Source: an uncultured Dokdonia sp.
Lineage (GTDB): Bacteria > Bacteroidota > Bacteroidia > Flavobacteriales > Flavobacteriaceae
Reading direction: 5' to 3'
DNA: 64,000 nt
NCBI GenBank assembly: GCA_947503305.1
Contig: CANNDF010000002.1
Location: forward strand, 1 to 64,000
In this document: in pieces, positions 1-9,600 of the stretch
Numbering within the stretch: the first letter of the stretch is position 1
Layout: each line of letters opens with the position of its first letter
Notes under the pieces: model-generated
What the model saw: only the letters and a program-made list of their open reading frames with translations
Databases searched by the model: none
What the model was told of the DNA's origin: nothing
Program-made: the position numbers and the translations under genes

Positions 1-1230
1 TATGGAGATTTAGACTGTGATGATGATGGGCTTACCAATGATGAAGAGACTACTGGTGTAGATGATCCATCGACTCCTGCAGATCCAGATGGTAATATGA
101 CCGATCCACAAGATCCAGATACAGATGGAGATGGAGTAACTGATGGTGATGAGGCCAATGATGGAACAGATCCTAATGATCCTTGTAGTTTACAAGTTTC
201 TAGTCAAACAGTAACACCTTCATTAGAGTGGAATGATCTAGATTGTGATAATGATGGTCTGAATAATGGAGAAGAAACCACAGGTGTGGATGATCCAGAT
301 ACTCCTGCAGATCCAGATGGTAATATGACGGATCCATTAGATCCCGATAGTGATGATGATGGAGTAACAGATGGTGATGAAGCCAATGATGGTACCGATC
401 CTAATGACCCTTGTGACTTGATTTTAGCTAGTCAGACCCTTCCAACAGGAGATATGTATGATAATACAGACTGTGATGGTGATGGAGTTACAAACGGTGA
501 TGAAATAGCAGACGGAACAGATCCTGATGACTTCTGTGATTTTGTAGTGACAAGTCAAACCGTAGAAACCTCTTTAGAGTTTGATAATGCCGATTGTGAC
601 AACGATGGCTTAACCAATGAAGAAGAGACGACGGGAGATGATAATCCAAGTACCGATAATGATCCAGATGGAAGTATAACCGATCCATTAGATCCAGATA
701 CAGATGGAGATGGTGTGATAGACGGGGATGAAGCGGGTGATGAAACCGATCCAAATGATCCATGTGATTTAATAGTGGCCAGTCAAACAGTATCTGTAAG
801 TATAGAATTTTTAGAAGCAGACTGTGATGGCGATGGGATTGTAAATGGTGATGAGCAAGACGACAATGATGATGATGGTATTCCTGACTTTTTAGAAGAA
901 AATAACGGAGATACAACCGCCGAGGATGATCTGGAAGTCTTTGATATTATGACGCCTAATAGTGATGGTCTTAATGATGTATTTGTAATAAGAGGAATTG
1001 AGAAATTCCCAAATAATACACTTCGTATATATAATAGATGGGGAGTTGAAGTATTTGATACAAAAGGATATGGAATCAATAGTAACTTCTTTAGAGGAGA
1101 ATCAACAGGAAGAGCTACGATTCAAGAAGAACGATTACTGCCAGTAGGGACATACTACTACATTTTAGAATATACAAATGCAGAAGGTGTCTTAAAACAA
1201 TTAGCAGGACCATTATACATTAATAGATAA
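1..1230 (+). CDS. Gliding motility-associated C-terminal domain (CHU_C / T9SS type B) protein with Ca-binding thrombospondin type 3-like DPDxDGDG repeats; 5' end outside window
   Basis: Frame +1 is open from base 1 (YGDLDCDDDGLTNDEETTG...) into the 97..1230 ORF; C-terminus TPNSDGLNDVFVIRGIEKFPNNTLRIYNRWGVEVF...GTYYYILEY is a typical CHU_C domain. Confidence 0.9.
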   Translation, partial: YGDLDCDDDGLTNDEETTGVDDPSTPADPDGNMTDPQDPDTDGDGVTDGDEANDGTDPNDPCSLQVSSQTVTPSLEWNDLDCDNDGLNNGEETTGVDDPDTPADPDGNMTDPLDPDSDDDGVTDGDEANDGTDPNDPCDLILASQTLPTGDMYDNTDCDGDGVTNGDEIADGTDPDDFCDFVVTSQTVETSLEFDNADCDNDGLTNEEETTGDDNPSTDNDPDGSITDPLDPDTDGDGVIDGDEAGDETDPNDPCDLIVASQTVSVSIEFLEADCDGDGIVNGDEQDDNDDDGIPDFLEENNGDTTAEDDLEVFDIMTPNSDGLNDVFVIRGIEKFPNNTLRIYNRWGVEVFDTKGYGINSNFFRGESTGRATIQEERLLPVGTYYYILEYTNAEGVLKQLAGPLYINR

Positions 1231-1284
1231 TTAATTAAATCATTTCTGATGGGCTTTATGCCCATCAGATTAAAATAAACACCT

Positions 1285-2247
1285 ATGAGAAAAAGGTACA
1301 TTGCCATATTTATCTTGGCCTTAGTAGTTTTAGGTTTGCGTACAGAAAATGCTGTAGCTCAACAAGACGCACAGTACACGCAATACATGTATAATACACT
1401 TAGTATTAATCCCGCATATGCAGGATCAAGAGGAGGTGTTAGTATTTTGGGCTTACATCGAAGTCAATGGGTAGGTCTGGATGGAGCTCCCAGAACCCAA
1501 ACCATATCAATACATTCACCAGTAGGAGAATCTAGACGAGTAGGTCTGGGTCTTAATATAGTAAATGACGAGATATTTATTACAAATGAGACCTATATAG
1601 ATATAGATTTTAGCTATACAATTCCTACAAGTGATCGAGGGAAATTAGCTTTTGGTTTAAAAGGAGGGGTACACCTATTAGATGTTAATTACAGTGAAAC
1701 AAATCCTTTTCAAAATGGAGATGCGTTAGCAACTGATCAAGCCAATATTGACAATAGATTTTCACCACAAGTAGGAGTAGGATTGTTTTATTATACAGAT
1801 AAATATTATTTAGGTCTTAGTGCACCTAATCTATTGCGTACAGAACATTTTGATGATAGCGATAATAGCAATAATCAGAATACTACATTCCTGGCAAGAG
1901 AACGAGTAAATTACTATTTGACATCAGGATATGTGTTTGATATCACTCAAGATTTTAAATTCAAACCTGCAGGATTAGTGAAGCTCGTCTCAGGAGCTCC
2001 GCTACAAGTAGATATTACAGCCAATGCATTACTCTATGACAAACTTACTCTGGGTCTCGCGTATCGATGGAGTGCTGCACTAAGTGGTTTGGTAGGTTTT
2101 CAAGTTACAGACGGATTAATGTTAGGCTTTGCATATGATAGAGATACAACAGATTTGGACCAATTTAATGATGGAAGTTACGAAGTGTTTTTAAGGTTTG
2201 AGATCTTTAAAAATCCTAAACGTCTTTTGTCACCAAGATTTTTCTAA
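1285..2247 (+). CDS. PorP/SprF family type IX secretion system membrane protein
   Basis: QQDAQYTQYMYNTLSINPAYAGSRGGVSILGLHRSQWVGLDGAPRTQTISIHSP motif; directly downstream of a CHU_C protein. Confidence 0.93.
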   Translation: MRKRYIAIFILALVVLGLRTENAVAQQDAQYTQYMYNTLSINPAYAGSRGGVSILGLHRSQWVGLDGAPRTQTISIHSPVGESRRVGLGLNIVNDEIFITNETYIDIDFSYTIPTSDRGKLAFGLKGGVHLLDVNYSETNPFQNGDALATDQANIDNRFSPQVGVGLFYYTDKYYLGLSAPNLLRTEHFDDSDNSNNQNTTFLARERVNYYLTSGYVFDITQDFKFKPAGLVKLVSGAPLQVDITANALLYDKLTLGLAYRWSAALSGLVGFQVTDGLMLGFAYDRDTTDLDQFNDGSYEVFLRFEIFKNPKRLLSPRFF

Positions 2248-2284
2248 AATCAATTAATTAAGGATATCATAAAATTTATTTCAG

Positions 2285-4234
2285 ATGAAAAAAACACTAC
2301 TATATAACCTTATACTTATCCTTTCCATAGGAATGATACATACTTCATACGGGCAAGAAGGAACAACTAAAAAAGCAGAAAAAAGATTTGGAAATTATGC
2401 CTATGTAGATGCTCGCAATTTATATGAACGTGTAGCAAAAAATGGATTTACATCTCCAGAAGTACTTAAGCATCTGGGGGATTCCTATTATTTTACATCT
2501 GAGTATCGCAATGCAGTACAATGGTATGGAAAATTAATTGCTACAGATAGCATAGAAGTAGCGCCTGAGTATTATTTCAGGTATGCCCAGGCTTTAAAAA
2601 GTGTAGAGCGGTATGAAGAAGCAGATCAAATGATGGATCTTTTTGAAAACGCAAATACCAATGATAGTCGAGGTAAGATGTATACCAAAGAGAGGGATTA
2701 TCTTGCAGAAATTGAGAAACAATCAGGACGGTTTTCTATAAAAACGACCCATTTTAATTCAGAACTACAAGATTTTAGCCCTAGTTTTTATGGAGATAGA
2801 TTGGTGTTTTCTTCAAATAGGGAGGATCGCACAGGAGGCCTTATACATGACTGGAACGAGCAACCTTTTTTAGATTTATATATAGTCGATGATCCAGAAG
2901 GTGATACAAATACAGTACATAAACTTGAAGGTGATGTAAATACAAAATACCATGAAAGTAGCTCAGCATTTAATAGTAATGGAGATATTATGTACTTCAC
3001 CCGTAATAACTATGCCAGTAAAAAATTGAAACGTGATAATGCGGGAACGAGCAAACTTAAATTATATAGAAGCTTTCGCGAAAACGGAAAATGGGCTACT
3101 GCAGAAGAATTACCTTTTAATAGTGATGAGTATTCTGTAGCACATCCAGCATTAAGTCCAGATGGTGAAACATTATATTTTGCGTCTGATATGCCGGGTA
3201 CAGTAGGATTATCAGATATATGGAAAGTTGCTATAAACACCGACGGATCGTTTGGGACACCAGAAAATCTAGGTACTACAATAAATACAGAAGGAAGAGA
3301 AACATTTCCTTTTATAAGTAGTGAAGGACAGTTGTTTTTTGCTACAGACGGACATATAGGTCTTGGAGGTCTGGACGTCTTTGTTACTCAAATAGAAGAA
3401 GATGACACTATAGGAGACGTCTATAACGTAGGGCGCCCAGTAAATAGTAGTGCAGATGATTTTGGATTGATATTACATGCAGAAAAGGGAGTAGGTTATT
3501 TTTCTTCAAGTCGTGCTACGGGAATAGGGAATGATGATATTTATACGATTCAGCGACTTGAAAAACTCATTGTTGCCTGTAAACAATCTATAGTAGGAGT
3601 TACTAAAAACACAAAAACAAATGCAATTATACCAAATGCCCAAGTAGTAGTAAGAGACACAAATGGAGCTATTCTAGCAGAAACAGTATCTGATAGAAAC
3701 GGCGCCTATCAATTTGAAAATCAAAACTGTAATACATTAGTATCTGTACGGGCGCAAAAAGAAGGCTATGAGCCAGCAGAAGTAACCATTCAGACCGACG
3801 GAGAATTAGATCGTGTGATAGAGAGAGATCTTTATTTAGAACCTAAAGCTGTGATTTCTGTAGGGTCAGACTTAACTAAAGTTCTCAACCTCAACCCCAT
3901 TTATTTTGACTTGGATAAGTCATTTATTCGCCCTGATGCAGCAGCCGAATTGGAAAAAGTAGTGGCTGTAATGCAACAAAACCCAAACCTTAAAATAGAT
4001 GTCCGTTCGCATACAGATAGTCGTGGAAGGGATGGTTACAACTTATCGCTATCACAACGTAGAAATCTATCTACCAAAGAATACATTATAAGCAGAGGCA
4101 TTTCTTCAAGCAGAATTACTGGAAATGGATATGGAGAAACACAGCTGATCAATCAATGTTCAAATGGAGTACAATGTTCTGAAGAAGAACATCAACTTAA
4201 TAGAAGAAGTGAGTTTATCGTTGTGGCTAATTGA
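2285..4234 (+). CDS. OmpA family protein with TPR, PD40 beta-propeller and carboxypeptidase-regulatory-like domain (PorE-like)
   Basis: Signal peptide, PD40-like repeats (SPDGETLYFASDMPGTVGLSDIWK), C-terminal OmpA domain (YFDLDKSFIRPDAAAELEKV...RSHTDSRGRDGYNLSLSQRR). Confidence 0.88.
   Translation: MKKTLLYNLILILSIGMIHTSYGQEGTTKKAEKRFGNYAYVDARNLYERVAKNGFTSPEVLKHLGDSYYFTSEYRNAVQWYGKLIATDSIEVAPEYYFRYAQALKSVERYEEADQMMDLFENANTNDSRGKMYTKERDYLAEIEKQSGRFSIKTTHFNSELQDFSPSFYGDRLVFSSNREDRTGGLIHDWNEQPFLDLYIVDDPEGDTNTVHKLEGDVNTKYHESSSAFNSNGDIMYFTRNNYASKKLKRDNAGTSKLKLYRSFRENGKWATAEELPFNSDEYSVAHPALSPDGETLYFASDMPGTVGLSDIWKVAINTDGSFGTPENLGTTINTEGRETFPFISSEGQLFFATDGHIGLGGLDVFVTQIEEDDTIGDVYNVGRPVNSSADDFGLILHAEKGVGYFSSSRATGIGNDDIYTIQRLEKLIVACKQSIVGVTKNTKTNAIIPNAQVVVRDTNGAILAETVSDRNGAYQFENQNCNTLVSVRAQKEGYEPAEVTIQTDGELDRVIERDLYLEPKAVISVGSDLTKVLNLNPIYFDLDKSFIRPDAAAELEKVVAVMQQNPNLKIDVRSHTDSRGRDGYNLSLSQRRNLSTKEYIISRGISSSRITGNGYGETQLINQCSNGVQCSEEEHQLNRRSEFIVVAN
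3072..3085. repeat. Near copy of dispersed palindrome (GCTTTCGCGAAAAC)
   Basis: 13/14 identity to GCTTTCGCGAAAGC, inside the OmpA-family CDS. Confidence 0.7.
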
Positions 4235-4309
4235 CTTTCTTACCCAACTTTAAAAAAAGCCCGCTCTTAGTATCATTCTAAAAGTGGGCTTTTAAATACT
4301 TAGAAGTAC

Positions 4310-4323
4310 GCTTTCGCGAAAGC
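4310..4323. repeat. Dispersed palindrome GCTTTCGCGAAAGC
   Basis: Exact copy; extended perfect palindrome TACGCTTTCGCGAAAGCGTA 4307-4326. Confidence 0.97.
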
Positions 4324-4330
4324 GTATATA

Positions 4331-5617
4331 CTATTTTTTATAAATCGTACCGTTTTTCATCACAAAAGTAACATTCTCCATCGTAGCTATATTTTTTGTA
4401 GGGTCTTGATCTACGGCAATAATATCGGCCAGAGCACCTTCAGAAAGAACCCCTAATTTCCCTTCCATATCCAGTACTTTTGCATTGGTAATAGTAGCCG
4501 ATTGTAGCGAGAACATCTCAGACCAACCGGTTTCAACCATGTAAGCAAATTCTTTTGCATTTTCTCCATGTGGAAATACACCCGCATCTGTTCCAAAGGC
4601 AATGTTGACACCTTCTTCTGCAACCATTTTCATAGTTTGACGTATACCTGCATCTACTTTCATTATTTTAGGGATAATAATATCTGGGTAATATCCAGGA
4701 ATATCTGCTTGTTGTCTTACATATCGCCCAGCAGATAGTGTTGGAACAAGATAAGTATTGTATTGCTTCATTAAGTTTGCGGTTTCTTTATCCATTAAAG
4801 AACCATGCTCAATTGTAGTTACCCCTGCTTTAATAGCTCGTTGCATGCCTTCTATCCCATGAGCGTGAGCAGCAACACTCATTCCATATTCTTTGGCAGT
4901 TTTTACAATCTCGTTTACTTCCTCTTGCGTAAATTGAGGATTAACACCATTTTTACTTACACTCAATACGCCTCCTGTAGCTGTAATTTTTATTAAATCT
5001 GCCCCGTTCTTATAACGTTGTCTTACTGCTTTTCTAGCATCTTCAGGACTATTTATAACACCTTCTGCTGGTCCTGGATCTCCCATGAGGGATTTTTTAT
5101 AACCATTGGTAGGATCTGCATGACCTCCTGTTGTTCCTATTGCTTTTTCGGCAGTAAAAATTCTAGGTCCATGTATAGTTCCTTTATTAATAGCATTGCG
5201 TAAAGATACATTGACACCACTACCTCCTAAATCGCGTACTGTTGTAAAACCAGCCATTAATGTTCGGTTAGCAATTTCAGAAGCAGTATAGGCAACATCG
5301 GCTTCATTTTTGGTAAAAGGCTCAATATAGCGTTTTGGACTTGTCTCTCCTTCTAGATGTACATGCATATCGATAAGCCCTGGCATCACAGTCTTTGAAG
5401 TAAGGTCTATTACTATTTGATCTCCTTTTGCTTGTGTATACCCTTTTTTTACAGACATAATTTTACTCCCTTGAACAGTGATTGTTTGTTCATTAAGGAT
5501 AGTTCCTTTCTGAGTGTCGATGAGTTTGCCACAATGTAATAGGGTAGTCTCTTGAGCCATAGAAGCTATACTCAAAGTTAGTACTACAAGTAGAAATGCT
5601 ATATTTTTCTTTTTCAT
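4331..5617 (-). CDS. Amidohydrolase family protein (imidazolonepropionase-like), secreted
   Basis: Signal peptide; VMPGLIDMHVHLEG, AAHAHGIEGMQRAIKAGVTTIEHG, AFGTDAGVFPHGENAKEFAYMV. Confidence 0.9.
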   Translation of the reverse strand: MKKKNIAFLLVVLTLSIASMAQETTLLHCGKLIDTQKGTILNEQTITVQGSKIMSVKKGYTQAKGDQIVIDLTSKTVMPGLIDMHVHLEGETSPKRYIEPFTKNEADVAYTASEIANRTLMAGFTTVRDLGGSGVNVSLRNAINKGTIHGPRIFTAEKAIGTTGGHADPTNGYKKSLMGDPGPAEGVINSPEDARKAVRQRYKNGADLIKITATGGVLSVSKNGVNPQFTQEEVNEIVKTAKEYGMSVAAHAHGIEGMQRAIKAGVTTIEHGSLMDKETANLMKQYNTYLVPTLSAGRYVRQQADIPGYYPDIIIPKIMKVDAGIRQTMKMVAEEGVNIAFGTDAGVFPHGENAKEFAYMVETGWSEMFSLQSATITNAKVLDMEGKLGVLSEGALADIIAVDQDPTKNIATMENVTFVMKNGTIYKK

Positions 5618-5623
5618 AATGGG

Positions 5624-6757
5624 TTATTTATTTACAAAATCAATAAGTGTTTGTGTGATAAAATCGATTTGATCATCATCAAGTTCGGTATGCATAGGTA
5701 ATGAAATTACATCTTTGGCGAGTTGATTTGTAACTGGAAAATCCTCTTCATTATAACGCTCATCTGCATAGGCTTTTTGACTATGTAATGGGATGGGGTA
5801 GTAAACTCCACAAGGGATTCCTTGTGCGTTTAAGTGAGCTGCAAGAGCATCACGATCTGTATCTTTTACACGCAATGTATATTGATGAAAAACGTGACAA
5901 TCACAGCTATCACATATTGTAGGTGTAATGATCTTTTCATGTGTTGAAAATGCTTTGGAGTATTTGCGAGCTGCATCGCGACGAGCCGAGTTATAGGAGT
6001 CTAGATGTGGAAGTTTTGCTCTAAGAACTGTCGCTTGAATAGAATCTAAACGGCTATTGACACCTACTACATCATGATGGTATCGTTTGTACATCCCGTG
6101 ATTTACAATACCTCGTATAGTATGAGCTAGCCCATCATCATTTGTAAAAATAGCTCCTCCGTCACCATAACACCCCAAATTCTTTGAGGGGAAGAAAGAA
6201 GTTGTCCCTACATCACCTATACCACCGGTTTTAATTTTTTGCCCGTTGCGAGAAGTGTAATCAGACCCGATGCCTTGCGCATTATCTTCAATCACATATA
6301 GATTGTGTTCTTTTGCAAGATCCATAATCGCATCCATATCTGCTGCCATTCCAAAAAGATGTACTGGAACAATCGCTTTGGTTTTTGGGGTAATTGCATT
6401 TTTGATAGCTTCAATATCAATATTAAAATTTACAGGATCTACATCTACTAACACAGGCGTTAACCTCAATAATGCAATCACTTCTACAGTGGCAGCAAAG
6501 GTAAAATCGGCAGTAATGACTTCATCTCCGGGTTCTAGACCTAACCCCATCATAGCAATTTGTAAGGCATCTGTACCATTTGCACAAGGAATCACATGCT
6601 TCACACCTAAGTAATCTTCAAGTTCTTTTTGAAATGCATGAACCTCCGGACCATTAATAAATGCGCTAGATTCTACAACTTCTAATATAGAAGCATCTAC
6701 ACGTTCTTTAATTTTTAGATATTGACCTTTTAGGTCGACCATTTGTATTTTTTTCAT
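5624..6757 (-). CDS. DegT/DnrJ/EryC1/StrS family aminotransferase
   Basis: VIPCANGTDALQIAM, EDNAQGIGSDY, SFFPSKNLGCYGDGGAIFTND (PLP lysine motif). Confidence 0.93.
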   Translation of the reverse strand: MKKIQMVDLKGQYLKIKERVDASILEVVESSAFINGPEVHAFQKELEDYLGVKHVIPCANGTDALQIAMMGLGLEPGDEVITADFTFAATVEVIALLRLTPVLVDVDPVNFNIDIEAIKNAITPKTKAIVPVHLFGMAADMDAIMDLAKEHNLYVIEDNAQGIGSDYTSRNGQKIKTGGIGDVGTTSFFPSKNLGCYGDGGAIFTNDDGLAHTIRGIVNHGMYKRYHHDVVGVNSRLDSIQATVLRAKLPHLDSYNSARRDAARKYSKAFSTHEKIITPTICDSCDCHVFHQYTLRVKDTDRDALAAHLNAQGIPCGVYYPIPLHSQKAYADERYNEEDFPVTNQLAKDVISLPMHTELDDDQIDFITQTLIDFVNK

Positions 6758-6893
6758 AGGTAAATATGCAAAGGCATTTGCCAGTTATTAAGATGAGATC
6801 TTTTAAAACCCTTCTTTTGAAGTTGTAACGAAAATACAAAAACTCCCATCTTTCGACAATCTATTTTAGTACAAAGCGCTATTTTAGCATAGT

Positions 6894-8141
6894 ATGCGTA
6901 GGATCTACACTTTTTTTATATCTCTCGTGGAAGCAGTGTTGCCTCTTGTAGGCATGTTTAGCTCTAAAATGAAGCAATTTGTGATAGGCAGGAAAAACGT
7001 ATATGCCCAGTTACGTGCTATAATTCAACCTACAGACCGTGTGATATGGTTTCATGCAGCCTCTTTAGGAGAATATGAACAGGGAGTACCGGTTATGGAA
7101 GCTATCCAAAAACAATATCCAGCTTATAAAATAGTACTCACTTTTTTTTCACCATCAGGATATGAAGTAAAGAAGAATAACGCTTTCGCGAAAGCAACCG
7201 TATACCTCCCATTAGACACTCCTTCTAATGCTCGACAATTTTTAGATTGTATTCATCCAGAAATAGTGGTTTTTATTAAATATGAATTCTGGCCTAATTA
7301 TCTCACAGAACTTAAACGCAGAAATATTAAAACACTATTACTTTCAGGAGTTTTTAGTGAACGTCAATTGTTCTTTAAGCCCTATGGGAAATGGATGCTG
7401 AAAAGTCTAAAAGCCTTTGATCATTTTTTTGTTCAAGATCAATCATCATTGATAGCAGCTCAAAAACTAAACCTACAGAATGTAACGGTGAGTGGCGATA
7501 CACGATTTGATCGAGTTTCACATCAAATAGAGATGGATAATACCTTGGAATTTGTAGATGATTTTGTAGACAATACTCTATGTATTGTATGTGGTAGTAC
7601 ATGGCCTGAAGACGATAAAATCTTAGTTCCTTTTATTAATCAATCCAATGAAAAAGTTAAATATATCATTGCACCACATCAAATAAAACAAGAAAAGATA
7701 AAAGCACTTCAAGAGCAATTGCAGGTCAGAACAGTACTATTTTCTGAAAAGGCCACCAAAGCTCTTTCTGAATATGATGTGCTTATTATAGATACCATAG
7801 GTCTACTAACCAAAATATATAGCTATGCCTCTATTGCTTATGTAGGGGGTGCTATGGGAGGTACTGGACTACATAATATCTTAGAGCCCGCTACTTTTGG
7901 AGTTCCTATAGTGATAGGAAATATCTTTGAAAAATTTCCTGAAGCTAACCGTTTACAACAATTGGCAGGATTATATGCTGTAAAAAATGAAGATGAATTT
8001 GCAAAAATTTTAAGCAAACTGATTACCGATTCTAAATTTCGTTCACAAACAGGAATGATTGCTGGGCATTTTGTGAACAGCAATACGGGAGCTACACGTA
8101 CCGTTATGGATTATATAAAAGAGATGCATGAAATGGGGTAA
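6894..8141 (+). CDS. waaA: 3-deoxy-D-manno-octulosonic acid transferase
   Basis: IWFHAASLGEYEQGVPVMEAIQ, VFIKYEFWPNYL, VGGAMGGTGLHNILEPATFGVPIVIG. Confidence 0.92.
   Translation: MRRIYTFFISLVEAVLPLVGMFSSKMKQFVIGRKNVYAQLRAIIQPTDRVIWFHAASLGEYEQGVPVMEAIQKQYPAYKIVLTFFSPSGYEVKKNNAFAKATVYLPLDTPSNARQFLDCIHPEIVVFIKYEFWPNYLTELKRRNIKTLLLSGVFSERQLFFKPYGKWMLKSLKAFDHFFVQDQSSLIAAQKLNLQNVTVSGDTRFDRVSHQIEMDNTLEFVDDFVDNTLCIVCGSTWPEDDKILVPFINQSNEKVKYIIAPHQIKQEKIKALQEQLQVRTVLFSEKATKALSEYDVLIIDTIGLLTKIYSYASIAYVGGAMGGTGLHNILEPATFGVPIVIGNIFEKFPEANRLQQLAGLYAVKNEDEFAKILSKLITDSKFRSQTGMIAGHFVNSNTGATRTVMDYIKEMHEMG
7182..7195. repeat. Dispersed palindrome GCTTTCGCGAAAGC
   Basis: Exact copy inside waaA, encodes AFAKA. 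Confidence 0.97.
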
Positions 8142-8919
8142 ATGGTTTTTTAATCTATTGTGGATTGTAGTTCTTACAATACTTACACAAGTAGGAGGTA
8201 TTTTGTATGCCATCACATTCTTAATTTACAGACGACAACTTATAAAAAGATGGCTGGTATTTACAGGACTATATCTTATATGTACGTTTGTTTTGATTCC
8301 ATATATAGCACCAATTTTTGGAAGAGAAAAGATTAAAACCAACAAGACGATTAAAGTACACATGCTGTTGACGTCTCTTACCAACAGGAATTATGTGGTT
8401 CCAGAGGTAAATAACGTACTCACAAATGTTTCTATTGAGCTTAAGGATAAATACCCAGATCTAGAAATCCATTGTCTTGATGCAAATTTCCCTTTTCTCA
8501 ATAGGTTTCCATTACTACCACACTTAAGTCATGACGATGGGAAAAAACTAGACCTTTCCTTAATCTATAAAAATGAAGAAGAGATTATTACAAATGATAA
8601 ACCATCGGTGAGTGGGTATGGTATTTTTGAAGAACCAAGAACAAAAGAGTATGATCAAATAGAAATTTGTAAATCAAAAGGATATTGGCAGTATGATATA
8701 TCTAAGTATATGACTTTAGGTAAAACAAATACGTCAATTACATTATCTGAAAAAGGGACAACGTTGTTACTAGAGGCTATTCTTACACAATCGTCTATTT
8801 CAAAAGTATTTATAGAGCCTCATGTACGTACGCGATTAGGGATTACTCATGCAAAACTTCGCTATCATGGATGCCAAGCAGTACGACATGATGATCATAT
8901 TCATTTACAAGTAGAATAA
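8128..8919 (+). CDS. Membrane-anchored protein with a candidate LAS-type (M15/M74-like) peptidase domain
   Basis: Two N-terminal hydrophobic segments; HDDGKKLD (HxxGxxxD) and C-terminal RYHGCQAVRHDDHIHLQVE (HxH) arranged as in LAS metallopeptidases; 14 nt overlap with waaA. Confidence 0.55.
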   Translation: MKWGKWFFNLLWIVVLTILTQVGGILYAITFLIYRRQLIKRWLVFTGLYLICTFVLIPYIAPIFGREKIKTNKTIKVHMLLTSLTNRNYVVPEVNNVLTNVSIELKDKYPDLEIHCLDANFPFLNRFPLLPHLSHDDGKKLDLSLIYKNEEEIITNDKPSVSGYGIFEEPRTKEYDQIEICKSKGYWQYDISKYMTLGKTNTSITLSEKGTTLLLEAILTQSSISKVFIEPHVRTRLGITHAKLRYHGCQAVRHDDHIHLQVE

Positions 8920-8929
8920 AGAAACCTAA

Positions 8930-9412
8930 TTAAGCAGTAATTTCTTCTTTAGATGCTATAGGAGTCGTTTTCGATTTTTTAAGATTCCAACTAGGTTTAA
9001 AGAGTTGCATAAACGATAAAGTAAGAACCATGGTTGTAGCAAATCCACCAATAGCTACAGAAAAAAGAACAACACCTAAGGTTGTCGTACCTCTCCAAGG
9101 GCCAATTAAATTACCAAGAAACTCAGGAGCAATATTACCCGCATAAATCCCAAAGAATACAGTAAAAATAAGTGTCGCTACAAATCCAGTAACTACTCCT
9201 ATAGAAAAGCCATCTCCATAGGAAAAGGTGTCTCCTTTACGTAATTTATATCCTTTTATAGCCTCATAAATTCCAAAGCCTGTAATAACTCCATTAAATA
9301 AACTGAATAGGGGATTAGTGTGCCATCCTAGCAGTGCAATGACCAAAAAATAACCAATGAGTAACCCGCTAATGGCTATTGCATAGCGGATGGGAAGTGC
9401 AAATTTTGACAT
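8930..9412 (-). CDS. DUF4199 domain-containing membrane protein
   Basis: Four hydrophobic segments, GxxTFSYGDGFSIGVVTGF pattern typical of DUF4199. Confidence 0.75.
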   Translation of the reverse strand: MSKFALPIRYAIAISGLLIGYFLVIALLGWHTNPLFSLFNGVITGFGIYEAIKGYKLRKGDTFSYGDGFSIGVVTGFVATLIFTVFFGIYAGNIAPEFLGNLIGPWRGTTTLGVVLFSVAIGGFATTMVLTLSFMQLFKPSWNLKKSKTTPIASKEEITA

Positions 9413-9488
9413 AACTTTTGAGTTTTAGATATATAAGTTAATTAAAATCAGCGAATTGTATGGTGCTCCCGTTGTTAAATTTTAATAT

Positions 9489-9502
9489 GCTTTCGCGAAA
9501 GC
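9489..9502. repeat. Dispersed palindrome GCTTTCGCGAAAGC
   Basis: Exact copy, intergenic upstream of the DUF4199 gene. Confidence 0.97.
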
Positions 9503-9600
9503 GTTCAAAACTGCATACCTTATTCTATCGTTACACCTTGTAGTAAATTAAAAACGCTGACCCTATAGCCAGCGTTTCTGAATGTATATAATAAAGCTAT

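Noticed and set aside
204-1079. Antisense ORFs 204..386, 488..916 and 783..1079 on the minus strand
   Set aside because: Shadows of the Asp/Gly-rich repeat codons in the adhesin gene; low-complexity Ser/His translations with no recognisable domain.
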